Shown here: positions 12,001-25,986 of the stretch, in pieces
Layout: each line of letters opens with the position of its first letter
Numbering within the stretch: position 1 is the stretch's first letter
Source: Caprella mutica
Taxonomy: Eukaryota > Arthropoda > Malacostraca > Amphipoda > Caprellidae
Reading direction: 5' to 3'
Assembly (NCBI GenBank): GCA_947561585.1
Contig: CANNZV010000511.1
Span: 202,770-266,769, forward strand
Length of the DNA: 64,000 nt
Notes under the pieces: model-generated
The model's database searches: none
The model's input: the letters and a program-made list of their open reading frames with translations, nothing else
What the model was told of the DNA's origin: nothing
Translations under genes and position numbers: made by a program

Positions 12001-15000
12001 CAGCACCACATAAATAACCAACACAAGTGATCAATTACCACTCTATTTCAACAACACCACATAAATAACCAACACAAGTGATCAATTACCAATCTATTTC
12101 AACAGCACCACATAAATAACCAACACAAGTGATCAATTACCACTCTATTTCAACAGCACCACATAAATAACCAACACAAGTGATCAATTACCACTCTATT
12201 TCAACAGCACCACATAAATAACCAACACAAGTGATCAATTACCAATCTATTTCAACAGCACCACATAAATAACCAACACAAGTGATCAATTACCAATCTA
12301 TTTCAACAGCACCACATAAATACCCATCACAAGTGATCAATTACCAATCTATTTCAACAGCACCACATAAATAACCAACACAAGTGATCAATTACCACTC
12401 TATTTCAACAGCACCACATAAATAACCAACACAAGTGATCAATTACCAATCTATTTCAACAGCACCACATAAATAACCAACACAAGTGATCAATTACCAA
12501 TCTATTTCAACAGCACCACACAAATAACCAACTCAAGTGATCAAATTATTACCACTCTATTTCAACAGCACCACATAAATACCCAACACAGGTGATCAAT
12601 TACCAATCTATTTCAACAGCACCACATAAATACCCAACACAAGTGATCAATTACCACTCTATTTCAACAGCACCACATAAATACCCAACACAAGTGATCA
12701 ATTACCAATCTATTTCAACAGCACCACATAAATACCCAACACAAGTGATCAATAACCAATCTATTTCAACAGCACCACATAAATAACCAACACAAGTGAT
12801 CAATTACCACTCTGTTTCAACAGCACCACATAAATACCCAACACAAGTGTTCAGTTACCAATCTATTTCAACAGCACCACATAAATAACCAACACAAGTG
12901 ATCAATTACCACTCTATTTCAACAACACCACATAAATAACCAACACAAGTGATCAATTACCAATCTATTTCAACAGCACCACATAAATAACCAACACAAG
13001 TGATCAATTACCACTCTATTTCAACAGCACCACATAAATAACCAACACAAGTGATCAATTACCACTCTATTACAACAGCACCACATAAATAACCAACACA
13101 AGTGATCAATTACCAATCTATTTCAACAGCACCACATAAATAACCAACACAAGTGATCAATTACCAATCTATTTCAACAGCACCACATAAATACCCATCA
13201 CAAGTGATCAATTACCAATCTATTTCAACAGCACCACATAAATAACCAACACAAGTGATCAATTACCACTCTATTTCAACAGCACCACATAAATAACCAA
13301 CACAAGTGATCAATTACCAATCTATTTCAACAGCACCACATAAATAACCAACACAAGTGATCAATTACCAATCTATTTCAACAGCACCACACAAATAACC
13401 AACTCAAGTGATCAAATTATTACCACTCTATTTCAACAGCACCACATAAATACCCAACACAGGTGATCAATTACCAATCTATTTCAACAGCACCACATAA
13501 ATACCCAACACAAGTGATCAATTACCACTCTATTTCAACAGCACCACATAAATACCCAACACAAGTGATCAATTACCAATCTATTTCAACAGCTCCACAT
13601 AAATACCCAACACAAGTGATCAATTACCAATCTATTTCAACAGCACCACATAAATAACCAACACAAGTGATCAATTACCACTCTGTTTCAACAGCACCAC
13701 ATAAATACCCAACACAAGTGTTCAATTACCAATCTATTTCAACAGCACCACATAAATAACCAACACAAGTGATCAATTACCACTCTATTTCAACAACACC
13801 ACATAAATAACCAACACAAGTGATCAATTACCAATCAATTTCAACAGCACCACATAAATAACCAACACAAGTGATCAATTACCACTCTATTTCAACAGCA
13901 CCACATAAATACCCATCACAAGTGATCAATTACCAATCTATTTCAACAGCACCACATAAATAACCAACACATGTGATCAATTACCACTCTATTTCAACAG
14001 CACCACATAAATAACCAACACAAGTGATCAATTACCAATCTATTTCAACAGCACCACACAAATAACCAACTCAAGTGATCAAATTATTACCACTCTATTT
14101 CAACAGCACCACATAAATACCCAACACAGGTGATCAATTACCAATCTATTTCAAAAGCACCACATAAATACCCAACACAAGTGATCAATTACCACTCTAT
14201 TTCAACAGCACCACATAAATACCAAACACAAGTGATCAATTACCAATCTATTTCAACAGCACCACATAAATACCCAACACAAGTGATCAATTACCAATCT
14301 ATTTCAACAGCACCACATAAATAACCAACACAAGTGATCAATTACCACTCTGTTTCAACAGCACCACATAAATACCCAACACAAGTGTTCAATTACCAAT
14401 CTATTTCAACAGCACCACATAAATAACCAACACAAGTGATCAATTACCACTCTATTTCAACAACACCACATAAATAACCAACATAAGTGATCAATTACCA
14501 ATCTATTTCAACAGCACCACATAAAAAACCAACACAAGTGATCAATTACCACTCTATTTCAACAGCACCACATAAATAACCAACACAAGTGATCAATTAC
14601 CACTCTATTTCAACAGCACCACATAAATAACCAACACAAGTGATCAATTACCAATCTATTTCAACAGCACCACATAAATAACCAACACAAGTGATCAATT
14701 ACCACTCTATTTCAACAGCACCACATAAATAACCAACACAAGTGATCAATTACCAATCTATTTCAACAGCACCACATAAATACCCATCACAAGTGATCAA
14801 TTACCAATCTATTTCAACAGCACCACATAAATAACCAACACAAGTGATCAATTACCACTCTATTTCAACAGCACCACATAAATAACCAACACAAGTGATC
14901 AATTACCAATCTATTTCAACAGCACCACATAAATAACCAACACAAGTGATCAATTACCAATCTATTTCAACAGCACCACACAAATAACCAACTCAAGTGA

Positions 15001-18000
15001 TCAAATTATTACCACTCTATTTCAACAGCACCACATAAATACCCAACACAGGTGATCAATTACCAATCTATTTCAACAGCACCACATAAATACCCAACAC
15101 AAGTGATCAATTACCACTCTATTTCAACAGCACCACATAAATACCCAACACAAGTGATCAATTACCAATCTATTTCAACAGCACCACATAAATACCCAAC
15201 ACAAGTGATCAATTACCAATCTATTTCAACAGCACCACATAAATAACCAACACAAGTGATCAATTACCACTCTGTTTCAACAGCACCACATAAATACCCA
15301 ACACAAGTGTTCAATTACCAATCTATTTCAACAGCACCACATAAATAACCAACACAAGTGATCAATTACCACTCTATTTCAACAACACCACATAAATAAC
15401 CAACACAAGTGATCAATTACCAATCTATTTCAACAGCACCACATAAATAACCAACACAAGTGATCAATTACCACTCTATTTCAATAGCACCACATAAATA
15501 CCCATCACAAGTGATCAATTACCAATCTATTTCAACAGCACCACATAAATAACCAACACAAGTGATCAATTACCACTCTATTTCAACAGCACCACATAAA
15601 TAACCAACACAAGTGATCAATTACCAATCTATTTCAACAGCACCACATAAATAACCAACACAAGTGATCAATTACCAATCTATTTCAACAGCACCACACA
15701 AATAACCAACTCAAGTGATCAAATTATTACCACTCTATTTCAACAGCACCACATAAATACCCAACACAAGTGATCAATTACCAATCTATTTCAACAGCAC
15801 CACATAAATACCCAACACAAGTGATCAATTACCACTCTATTTCAACAGCACCACATAAATACCCAACACAAGTGATCAATTACCAATCTATTTCAACAGC
15901 ACCACATAAATACCCAACACAAGTGATCAATTACCAATCTATTTCAACAGCACCACATAAATAACCAACACAAGTGATCAATTACCACTCTGTTTCAACA
16001 GCACCACATAAATACCCAACACAAGTGTTCAATTACCAATCTATTTCAACAGCACCACATAAATAACCAACACAAGTGATCAATTACCACTCTATTTCAA
16101 CAACACCACATAAATAACCAACACAAGTGATCAATTACCAATCTATTTCAACAGCACCACATAAATAACCAACACAAGTGATCAATTACCACTCTATTTC
16201 AACAGCACCACATAAATAACCAACACAAGTGATCAATTACCACTCTATTTCAACAGCACCACATAAATAACCAACACAAGTGATCAATTACCAATCTATT
16301 TCAACAGCACCACATAAATAACCAACACAAGTGATCAATTACCACTCTATTTCAACAGCACCACATAAATAACCAACACAAGTGATCAATTACCAATCTA
16401 TTTCAACAGCACTACATAAATACCCATCACAAGTGATCAATTACCAATCTATTTCAACAGCACCACATAAATAACCAACACAAGTGATCAATTACCACTC
16501 TATTTCAACAGCACCACATAAATAACCAACACAAGTGATCAATTACCAATCTATTTCAACAGCACCACATAAATAACCAACACAAGTGATCAATTACCAA
16601 TCTATTTCAACAGCACCACACAAATAACCAACTCAAGTGATCAAATTATTACCACTCTATTTCAACAGCACCACATAAATACCCAACACAGGTGATCAAT
16701 TACCAATCTATTTCAACAGCACCACATAAATACCCAACACAAGTGATCAATTACCACTCTATTTCAACAGCACCACATAAATACCCAACACAAGTGATCA
16801 ATTACCAATCTATTTCAACAGCACCACATAAATACCCAACACAAGTGATCAATTACCAATCTATTTCAACAGCACCACATAAATAACCAACACAAGTGAT
16901 CAATTACCACTCTGTTTCAACAGCACCACATAAATACCCAACACAAGTGTTCAATTACCAATCTATTTCAACAGCACCACATAAATAACCAACACAAGTG
17001 ATCAATTACCACTCTATTTCAACAACACCACATAAATAACCAACACAAGTGATCAATTACCAATCTATTTCAACAGCACCACATAAATAACCAACACAAG
17101 TGATCAATTACCACTCTATTTCAACAGCACCACATAAATACCCATCACAAGTGATCAATTACCAATCTATTTCAACAGCACCACATAAATACCCAACACA
17201 AGTGATCAATTACCAATCTATTTCAACAGCACCACATAAATAACCAACACAAGTGATCAATTACCACTCTATTTCAACAGCACCACATAAATAACCAACA
17301 CAAGTGATCAATTACCACTCTATTTCAACAGCACCACATAAATACCCATCACAAGTGATCAATTACCAATCTATTTCAACAGCACCACATAAATACCCTT
17401 CACAAGTGATCAATTACCAATCTATTTCAACAGCACCACATAAATAACCAACACAAGTGATCAATTACCACTCTATTTCAACAGCACCACATAAATAACC
17501 AACACAAGTGATCAATTACCAATCTATTTCAACAGCACCACATAAATAACCAACACAAGTGATCAATTACCAATCTATTTCAACAGCACCACATAAATAA
17601 CCAACTCAAGTGATCAAATTATTACCACTCTATTTCAACAGCACCACATAAATACCCAACACAGGCGATCAATTACCAATCTATTTCAACAGCACCACAT
17701 AAATACCAAACACAAATGATCAATTACCACTCTATTTCAACAGCACCACATAAATACCCAACACAAGTGATCAATTACCAATCTATTTCAACAGCACCAC
17801 ATAAATACCCAACACAAGTGATCAATTACCAATCTATTTCAACAGCACCACATAAATAACCAACACAAGTGATCAATTACCCATCTATTTCAACAGCACC
17901 ACATAAATAACCAACACAAGTGATCAATTACCACTCTATTTCAACAGCACCACATAAATACCCATCACAAGTGATCAATTACCACTCTATTTCAACAGCA

Positions 18001-21000
18001 CCACATAAATACCCATCACAAGTGATCAATTACCAATCTATTTCAACAGCACCACATAAATAACCAACACAAGTGATCAATTACCACTCTATTTCAACAG
18101 CACCACATGAATACCCAACACAAGTGATCAATTACCAATCTATTTCAACAGCACCACATAAATACCCAACACAAGTGATCAATTACCACTCTATTTCAAC
18201 AGCACCACATAAATAACCAACACAAGTGATCAATTACCACTCTATTTCAACAGCACCACATAAATACCCATCACAAGTGATCAATTACCAATCTATTTCA
18301 ACAGCACCACATAAATACCCATCACAAGTGATCAATTACCACTCTATTTCAACAGCACCAAATAAATACCCATCACAAGTGATCAATTACCAATCTATTT
18401 CAACAGCACCACATAAATACCCATCACAAGTGATCAATTACCAATCTAGTTCAACAGCACCACAAAAATACCCAACACAAGTAATCAATTACCAATCTAT
18501 TTCAACAGCACCACATAAATACCCATCACAAGTGATCAATTACCAATCTATTTCAACAGCACCACATAAATAACCAACACAAGTGATCAATTACCAATCT
18601 ATTTCAACAGCACCACATAAATAACCAATACAAGTGATCAATTACCAATCTATTTCAACAGCACCACACAAATAACCAACTCAAGTGATCAAATTATTAC
18701 CACTCTATTTCAACAGCACCACATAAATACCCAACACAGGTGATCAATTACCAATCTGATTCAACAGCACCACATAAATACCCAACACAAGTGATCAATT
18801 ACCAATCTATTTCAACAGCACCACATAAATACCCAACACAATTGATCAATTACCACTCTATTTCAACAGCACCACATAAATACCCAACACAAGTGATCAA
18901 TTACCACTCTGTTTCAACAGCACCACATAAATACCCAACACAAGTGTTCAATTACCAATCTATTTCAACAGCACCACATAAATAACCAACACAAGTGATC
19001 AATTACCACTCTATTTCAACAACACCACATAAATAACCAACACAAGTGATCAATTACCAATCTATTTCAACAGCACCACATAAATAACCAACACAAGTGA
19101 TCAATTACCACTCTATTTCAACAGCACCACATAAATACCCATCACAAGTGATCAATTACCAATCTATTTCAACAGCACCACATAAATACCCAACACAAGT
19201 GATCAATTACCAATCTATTTCAACAGCACCACATAAATAACCAACACAAGTGATCAATTACCACTCTATTTCAACAGCACCACATAAATAACCAACACAA
19301 GTGATCAATTACCACTCTATTTCAACAGCACCACATAAATACCCATCACAAGTGATCAATTACCAATCTATTTCAACAGCACCACATAAATACCCTTCTC
19401 AAGTGATCAATTACCAATCTATTTCAACAGCACCACATAAATAACCAACACAAGTGATCAATTACCACTCTATTTCAACAGCACCACATAAATAACCAAC
19501 ACAAGTGATCAATTACCAATCTATTTCAACAGCACCACATAAATAACCAACACAAGTGATCAATTACCAATCTATTTCAACAGCACCACACAAATAACCA
19601 ACTCAAGTGATCAAATTATTACCACTCTATTTCAACAGCACCACATAAATACCCAACACAGGCGATCAATTACCAATCTATTTCAACAGCACCACATAAA
19701 TACCAAACACAAATGATCAATTACCACTCTATTTCAACAGCACCACATAAATACCCAACACAAGTGATCAATTACCAATCTATTTCAACAGCACCACATA
19801 AATACCCAACACAAGTGATCAATTACCAATCTATTTCAACAGCACCACATAAATAACCAACACAAGTGATCAATTACCCATCTATTTCAACAGCACCACA
19901 TAAATAACCAACACAAGTGATCAATTACCACTCTATTTCAACAGCACCACATAAATACCCATCACAAGTGATCAATTACCACTCTATTTCAACAGCACCA
20001 CATAAATACCCATCACAAGTGATCAATTACCAATCTATTTCAACAGCACCACATAAATAACCAACACAAGTGATCAATTACCACTCTATTTCAACAGCAC
20101 CACATGAATACCCAACACAAGTGATCAATTACCAATCTATTTCAACAGCACCACATAAATACCCAACACAAGTGATCAATTACCACTCTATTTCAACAGC
20201 ACCACATAAATAACCAACACAAGTGATCAATTACCACTCTATTTCAACAGCACCACATAAATACCCATCACAAGTGATCAATTACCAATCTATTTCAACA
20301 GCACCACATAAATACCCATCACAAGTGATCAATTACCACTCTATTTCAACAGCACCAAATAAATACCCATCACAAGTGATCAATTACCAATCTATTTCAA
20401 CAGCACCACATAAATACCCATCACAAGTGATCAATTACCAATCTATTTCAACAGCACCACAAAAATACCCAACAAAAGTAATCAATTACCAATCTATTTC
20501 AACAGCACCACATAAATACCCATCACAAGTGATCAATTACCAATCTATTTCAACAGCACCACATAAATAACCAACACAAGTGATCAATTACCAATCTATT
20601 TCAACAGCACCACATAAATAACCAATACAAGTGATCAATTACCAATCTATTTCAACAGCACCACACAAATAACCAACTCAAGTGATCAAATTATTACCAC
20701 TCTATTTCAACAGCACCACATAAATACCCAACACAGGTGATCAATTACCAATCTGATTCAACAGCACCACATAAATACCCAACACAAGTGATCAATTACC
20801 ACTCTATTTCAACAGCACCACATAAATGCCCAACACAAGTGATTAATTTCCAATCTATTTCAACAGCACCACATAAATAACCAACACAAGTGATCAATTA
20901 CCACTCTATTTCAACAGCATCACATAAATAACCAACACAAGTGATCAATTACCAATCTATTTAAACAGCACCACATAAATACCCATCACAAGTGATCAAT

Positions 21001-24000
21001 TACCAATCTATTTCAACAGCACCACATAAATAACCAACACAAGTGATCAATTACCACTCTATTTCAACAGCACCACATAAATAACCAACACAAGTGATCA
21101 ATTACCAATCTATTTCAACAGCACCACATAAATAACCAACACAAGTGATCAATTACCAATCTATTTCAACAGCACCACATAAATAACCAACACAAGTGAT
21201 CAAATTATAACCACTCTATTCCAACAGCACCACATAAATAGCCAACACAAGTGATCAATTACCAATCTATTTCAACAGCACCACATAAATAACCAACACA
21301 AGTGATCAATTACCACTCTGTTTCAACAGCACCACATAAATACCCAACACAAGTGATCAATTACCAATCTATTTCAACAGCACCACATAAATAACCAACA
21401 CAAGTGATCAATTACCACTCTATTTCAACAGCACCACATAAATAACCAACACAAATGATCAATTACCAATCCATTTCAACAGCACCACATAAATAACCAA
21501 CACAAGTGATCAATTACCACTCTATTTCAACAGCACCACATAAATGCCCATCACAAGTGATCAATTACCAATCTATTTCAACAGCACCACATAAATAACC
21601 AACACAAGTGATCAATTACCACTCTATTTCAACAGCATCACATAAATAACCAACACAAGTGATCAATTACCACTCTATTTAAACAGCACCACATAAATAC
21701 CCATCACAAGTGATCAATTACCAATCTATTTCAACAGCACCACATAAATACCCAACACAAGTGATCAATTACCAATCTATTTCAACAGCACCACATAAAT
21801 ACCCAACACAAGTGATCAATTACCACTCTATTTCAACAGCACCACATAAATACCCAACACAAGTGATCAATTACCAATCTATTTCAACAGCACCACATAA
21901 ATAACCAACATAAGTGATCAATTACCCATCTATTTCAACAGCACCAAATAAATAACCAACACAAGTGATCAATTACCACTCTATTTCAACAGCACCACAT
22001 AAATACCCATCACAAGTGATCAATTACCAATCTATTTCAACAGCACCACATAAATAGCCAACACAAGTGATCAATTACCAATCTATTTCAACAGCACCAC
22101 ATAAATACCCAACACAAGTGATCAATTACCACTCTATTTCAACAGCACCACATAAATACCCAACACAAGTGATCAATTACCAATCTATTTCAACAGCACC
22201 ACATAAATACCCAACACAAGTGATCAATTACCAATCTATTTCAACAGCACCACATAAATAACCAACACAAGTGATCAATTACCACTCTATTTCAACAGCA
22301 CCACATAAATACCCAACACAAGTGATCAATTACCAATCTATTTCAACAGCACCACATAAATACCCAACACAAGTGATCAATTACCACTCTATTTCAACAG
22401 CACCACATAAATACCCAACACAAGTGATCAATTACCAATCTATTTCAACAGCACCACATAAATAACCAACACAAGTGATCAATTACCCATCTATTTCAAC
22501 AGCACCAAATAAATAACCAACACAAGTGATCAATTACCACTCTATTTCAACAGCACCACATAAATACCCATCACAAGTGATCAATTACCAATCTATTTCA
22601 ACAGCACCACATAAATAACCAACACAAGTGATCAATTACCACTCTATTTCAACAGCACCACATAAATAACCAACACAAGTGATCAATTACCAATCTATTT
22701 TAACAGCACAACATAAATAACCAACACAAGTGATCAATTACCACTCTATTTCAACAGCACCACATAAATACCCATCACAAGTGATCAATTACCAATCTAT
22801 TTCAACAGCACCACATAAATAACCAATACAAGTGATCAATTACCACTCTATTTCAACAGCACCACATAAATAACCAACACAAGTGATCAATAACCAATCT
22901 ATTCAACAGCACCACATAAATACCCATCACAAGTGATCAATTACCAATCTATTTCAACAGCACCACATAAATAACCAACACAAGTGATCAATTACCACTC
23001 TATTTCAACAGCACCACATAAATAACCAACACAAGTGATCAATTACCAATCTATTTCAACAGCACCACATAAATAGCCAACACAAGTGATCAATTACCAA
23101 TCTATTTCAACAGCACCACATAAATACCCAACACAAGTGATCAATTACCACTCTATTTCAACAGCACCACATAAATACCCAACACAAGTGATCAATTACC
23201 AATCTATTTCAACAGCACCACATAAATACCCAACACAAGTGATCAATTACCAATCTATTTCAACAGCACCACATAAATAACCAACACAAGTGATCAATTA
23301 CCACTCTATTTCAACAGCACCACATAAATACCCAACACAAGTGATCAATTACCAATCTATTTCAACAGCACCACATAAATACCCAACACAAGTGATCAAT
23401 TACCACTCTATTTCAACAGCACCACATAAATACCCAACACAAGTGATCAATTACCAATCTATTTCAACAGCACCACATAAATAACCAACACAAGTAATCA
23501 ATTACCCATCTATTTCAACAGCACCAAATAAATAACCAACACAAGTGATCAATTACCACTCTATTTCAACAGCACCACATAAATACCCATCACAAGTGAT
23601 CAATTACCAATCTATTTCAACAGCACCACATAAATAACCAACACAAGTGATCAATTACCAATCTATTTCAACAGCACCACATAAATAACCAACACAAGTG
23701 ATCAATTACCAATCTATTTTAACAGCACAACATAAATAACCAACACAAGTGATCAATTACCACTCTATTTCAACAGCACCACATAAATACCCATCACAAG
23801 TGATCAATTACCAATCTATTTCAACAGCACCACATAAATAACCAATACAAGTGATCAATTACCACTCTATTTCAACAGCACCACATAAATAACCAACTCA
23901 AGTGATCAATTACCAATCTATTCAACAGCACCACATAAATACCCATCACAAGTGATCAATTACCAATCTATTTCAACAGCACCACATAAATAACCAACAC

Positions 24001-25116
24001 AAGTGATCAATTACCACTCTATTTCAACAGCACCACATAAATAACCAACACAAGTGATCAATTACCAATCTATTTCAACAGCACCACATAATTAACCAAC
24101 ACAAGTGATCAATTACCAATCTATTTCAACAGCACCACACAAATAACCAACTCAAGTGATCAAATTATTACCACTCTATTTCAACAGCACCACATAAATA
24201 CCCAACACAGGTGATCAATTACCACTCTATTTCAACAGCACCACATAAATACCCATCACAAGTGATCAATTACCAATCTATTTCAACAGCACCACATAAA
24301 TAACCAATACAAGTGATCAATTACCACTCTATTTCAACAGCACCACATAAATAACCAACACAAGTGATCAATTACCAATCTATTCAACAGCACCACATAA
24401 ATACCCATCACAAGTGATCAATTACCAATCTATTTCAACAGCACCACATAAATAACCAACACAAGTGATCAATTACCACTCTATTTCAACAGCACCACAT
24501 AAATAACCAACACAAGTGATCAATTACCAATCTATTTCAACAGCACCACATAATTAACCAACACAAGTGATCAATTACCAATCTATTTCAACAGCACCAC
24601 ACAAATAACCAACTCAAGTGATCAAATTATTACCACTCTATTTCAACAGCACCACATAAATACCCAACACAGGTGATCAATTACCAATCTACTTCAACAG
24701 CACCACATAAATACCCAACACAAGTGATCAATTACCACTCTATTTCAACAGCACCACATAAATACCCAACACAAGTGATCAATTACCAATCTATTTCAAC
24801 AGCACCACATAAATACCCAACACAAGTGATCAATTACCAATCTATTTCAACAGCACCACATAAATACCCAACACAAGTGATCAATTACCAATCTATTTCC
24901 ACAGCACCACATAAATAACCAACACAAGTGATCAATTACCCATCTATTTCAACAGCACCACATAAATAACCAACACAAGTGATAAATTACCACTCTATTT
25001 CAACAGCACCACATAAATACCCATCACAAGTGATCAATTACCAATCTATTTCAACAGCACCACATAAATAACCAACACAAGTGATCAATTACCAATCTAT
25101 TTTAACAGCACCACAT
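6001..25116 (+). repeat. 51-bp satellite array, left block
   Basis: About 370 head-to-tail copies of a 51-bp monomer, recognisable by GTGATCAATTACCA, TATTTCAACAGCACC and ACATAAATA. Monomers differ mainly at two places: ACCAATC or ACCACTC, and TAACCAAC, TACCCAAC or TACCCATC. Longer units made of particular monomer orders recur. Translated blocks repeat at exactly 871 bp (11721, 12592, 13463), 1946 bp (8445, 10391), 1640 bp (15052, 16692), 1997 bp (18226, 20223) and 1019 bp (22067, 23086). A special 55-bp monomer (GATCAAATTATTACCAC) marks many of these units. The array is interrupted at 25117 by an LTR retrotransposon and resumes in the same phase at 33646. Confidence 0.97.
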
Positions 25117-25631
25117 TATACCAGGGCGCTAGCGTTAGGGTTCCAAATAGCGGTAAGTGACGACGATTATAAAGTTTACAAGTTTATTAAGTAGAATAGG
25201 AATAGGAGGGTGTAGCATAAATTACATAATGAAATAATGTCATTAGTCTGCAACAAATAAAATACATATAGAAAGATTATAATCACCCTATATAAACCCC
25301 AATTAGCTAATACAATTAATACCTAACAATAATTATCCCTTAAACCCAAATACATAAATATCCCATTGTGCTCAAATATGTAGATATCCTCAAATACCCA
25401 ATTATAGTTAAGTATTCCTCGATTCATATAGATTGCATTAATTCTATTAATTCACATGAACAAAGATTATAGTATGAATTTAGAATTTACCCACTGTTAA
25501 ATCAACCGACCTTACACTAAACTTGATGACACTAAAATGACTAAAATGTACGGTATGGAATGAGAGTGAACTGTTAGTATCACTACTCTGAACAGGTAGA
25601 GAGTGACACCTGGCGGTGGCGCACGGTAACA
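25117..25631 (-). repeat. 3' LTR
   Basis: 515-bp direct repeat of 33131-33645. On the element strand it starts TGTTACCG and ends CTGGTATA, so the ends are TG...TA with a short imperfect inverted repeat (TGTTACC, GGTATA). It differs from the 5' LTR at 25258 (T versus C at 33272) and 25347 (C versus T at 33361). Confidence 0.95.
25183..25188 (-). terminator. Polyadenylation signal AATAAA in the 3' LTR
   Basis: AATAAA on the element strand, about 66 nt before the end of the LTR, where a retroelement poly(A) signal is expected. The same motif is in the 5' LTR at 33197-33202. Confidence 0.5.
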
Positions 25632-25643
25632 TGCCTCCCCACC
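25632..25643 (-). other. Polypurine tract next to the 3' LTR
   Basis: GGTGGGGAGGCA on the element strand directly precedes the TGTTACC of the 3' LTR. This is the expected position for the plus-strand DNA primer. It has two non-purines, so it is a modest tract. Confidence 0.65.
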
Positions 25644-25986
25644 AGCTCTATTCCATACCTAGAAAAATTAACCAATTGCCAAATAACTCTCTTAATCTAA
25701 TATTGATTCTATAACTAAACTAAATTTCAAAATTGCACTACCCCCTTCCCCCCTTTATCAAGTATATAGCAAACCAAAGTTCTATAAACATGGAAAGAAA
25801 TTATACATTTGAAAAGAAAATATTCATATAGCTACAACACAATACTTCAATATACATTATTTTATAAATATAAATGACAACAATTTTTTTTATTTAGAAA
25901 AACACTAGATCAAATTTTTTTTTTTTTTTTTACAAAACAACAACAGAAACTACATAATACATACAATCCAAAGTACAAAACATAAT
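25644..25986 (-). other. Noncoding 3' region of the retrotransposon
   Basis: About 340 nt between the pol stop and the 3' polypurine tract, with no gene. It includes a homopolymer run (T on the + strand, near 25915-25931) and a second, purer purine tract at 25741-25758. Confidence 0.6.
25741..25758 (-). other. Second polypurine tract
   Basis: On the element strand ATAAAGGGGGGAAGGGGG, nearly all purine, lies about 110 nt before the 3' LTR. It is a better purine tract than the LTR-adjacent one and could act as an additional plus-strand priming site. That role is inferred from composition only. Confidence 0.4.
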
